A stretch of DNA of 64,000 nt from Hyposmocoma kahamanoa. Its lineage: Eukaryota; Arthropoda; Insecta; Lepidoptera; Cosmopterigidae. The translations under genes and the position numbers were made by a program. The notes below the pieces were generated by a model, which was not told the origin of the DNA, searched no databases, and saw only the letters and a list, made by a program, of their open reading frames with translations. The stretch covers positions 5,207,231 to 5,271,230 of the forward strand of contig NW_020653711.1 in assembly GCF_003589595.1 (NCBI RefSeq), written 5' to 3'. Positions 63,292-64,000 of the stretch are shown here, one piece after another. How positions within the stretch are numbered: position 1 is the stretch's first letter; each line of letters starts with the position of its first letter.

Positions 63292-63426
63292 GCATTGGAA
63301 ATGAAGCTATTTTTTCGCATCTAAATCGCGTATATTTGTTTTTTCAGGCAAACGTTTATGTTGTGGTTGTTTTGGAAAAACAAATGTATGTGATTTAGAC
63401 CCGAAGACATAGTTTCATTTCCAATG
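63292..63426. mobile_element. Foldback MITE, about 55-bp arms
   Basis: The left arm GCATTGGAAATGAAGCTATT, TCGCATCTAAATCGCGTATA, TTTGTTTTTTCA is matched in reverse by TGGAAAAACAAATGTATGTG, ATTTAGACCCGAAGACATAG, TTTCATTTCCAATGT, with mismatches and small indels and a loop of about 25 nt. Single arms occur at 49015 and 52737. No coding capacity. Confidence 0.85.
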
Positions 63427-63457
63427 TTTAACAATCGGAAAACCTATTTTTTATGAC

Positions 63458-63682
63458 ACAAAGTGACGGGATGAATGAGTCGTGCGCCTGATGTTACCTT
63501 AGAACTTTATATGGCAAATATCTAAGCGGAACTGCCACTACGCCCGCCACCCTAAGACATAAGTTGAGAAATCCCATGTGCCCGTAATTTCATCAGCAAC
63601 CTTACCCTTCAAAATCGACAATCACTCTTATTACTGTTTGGCGGCAGGAATAAGTAAGGTGGCAGTACTTCCCTGCTACTAA
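63458..63682 (-). mobile_element. Family A element, internally shortened
   Basis: TATGACACAAAGTGACGGGA at its 3' end, GAGTCGTGCGCCTGATG joined early to CCTTAGAACTTTATATGG, then the normal order to GTGGCAGTACTTCCCTGCTA. Confidence 0.85.
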
Positions 63683-63689
63683 AATCTAA

Positions 63690-64000
63690 ACACTCCAAGT
63701 AAATTGTTTAATGAACCTCTAATATATTCTAATGTGTTCACTTGTTAACCGTCTTTGGTTGTTGGTACTGTATGTTTATAATGCCATAATAACACCCAAA
63801 AACATCTCATAATCCTGTTCACAAAACCCATATGAACCCAGCCTAACAACATGCACCGAGCCGGTTTAATTTTCACATGTGCTCGCTCTCGTAACCATTC
63901 CTTGTAATTATGCCTCACCTTTAATTAAATGTGTGAAGATAAATTTCAGAGCACACGTAATGTAAGTTTAGTGTAACCGCGTGCTAGTGTTGCCTTAGGA
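63690..64000. other. Unassigned DNA
   Basis: No recognised feature. Confidence 0.4.

Overview
This is a eukaryotic, AT-rich, gene-poor window, almost certainly from a moth or butterfly (Lepidoptera). I infer this from the repeats. There are tRNA-headed SINEs of lepidopteran type, non-LTR (LINE) 3' ends of the kind that end in IQLW..G followed by ATG repeats, a mariner N-terminus, and the common dispersed repeat that starts TAATCTCAGTACAGAG. I found no complete host protein gene and no intact rRNA or tRNA gene. Nearly everything recognisable is a relic of a mobile element, usually 5'-truncated and frameshifted. One (GT)n run ends in a 10-N assembly gap at 174-183.

Repeat families named in the entries: Family A is a roughly 290-bp element with an A-rich 3' tail and no tRNA head (18 full or partial copies). 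Family B has long inverted terminal arms around a tRNA-like core (about 10 loci). Family C is the roughly 480-bp TAATCTCAGTACAGAG repeat (5 copies). SINE-1, SINE-2 and SINE-3 are tRNA-headed SINEs. There are also foldback elements, a TTAA-flanked MITE and a small 89-bp MITE.

Layout: 0-8.5 kb holds LINE fragments (3.7, 4.7-5.9, 6.4-6.6, 7.5-7.9 kb) plus a SINE-2/Family A composite at 2 kb. 8.5-22.5 kb holds a Family A inverted dimer, LINE 3' ends, a foldback element, a primer-binding-site-like motif at 15.1 kb and an unrecognised exon-like ORF at 14.75-15.03 kb. 22.7-23.9 kb is the 3' end of a Ty3/gypsy element (integrase, C-terminus, probable LTR). 24.5 kb holds the best host-exon candidate, a transmembrane segment between splice-site consensus sequences. 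26.1-31.5 kb is the most complex region: a Penelope-like fragment, a degraded DIRS-type retroelement (RT, RNase H, tyrosine recombinase), an internally deleted gypsy element (gag, protease, then integrase C-terminus) and a tandem array of about 120-bp units that each carry two hairpins. 32.6-35.3 kb holds Family B copies, a LINE 3' end with a complex microsatellite, and 35.6-36.0 kb a mariner N-terminus. 36.8-51.9 kb is dominated by SINEs, Family A, Family C, a foldback element and the TTAA MITE. 52.3-52.7 kb is a GC-rich unrecognised block. 53.6-55.8 kb holds nested LINE relics inside a pair of 31-bp inverted repeats. 56-64 kb is mostly unrecognised AT-rich DNA with Family A, C, B and SINE copies and a 135-bp perfect-style hairpin element at 63.3 kb.

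The genes do not form an operon or pathway. The biology is layered transposition: retroelements supply the reverse transcription on which the SINE-like families presumably depend, and several insertions can be ordered in time from target-site duplications (LINE into Family A at 18.5 kb, MITE into Family A at 37.1 kb). The features most likely to be new are the paired-hairpin tandem array at 30.8-31.5 kb and the tRNA-cored inverted-repeat Family B.
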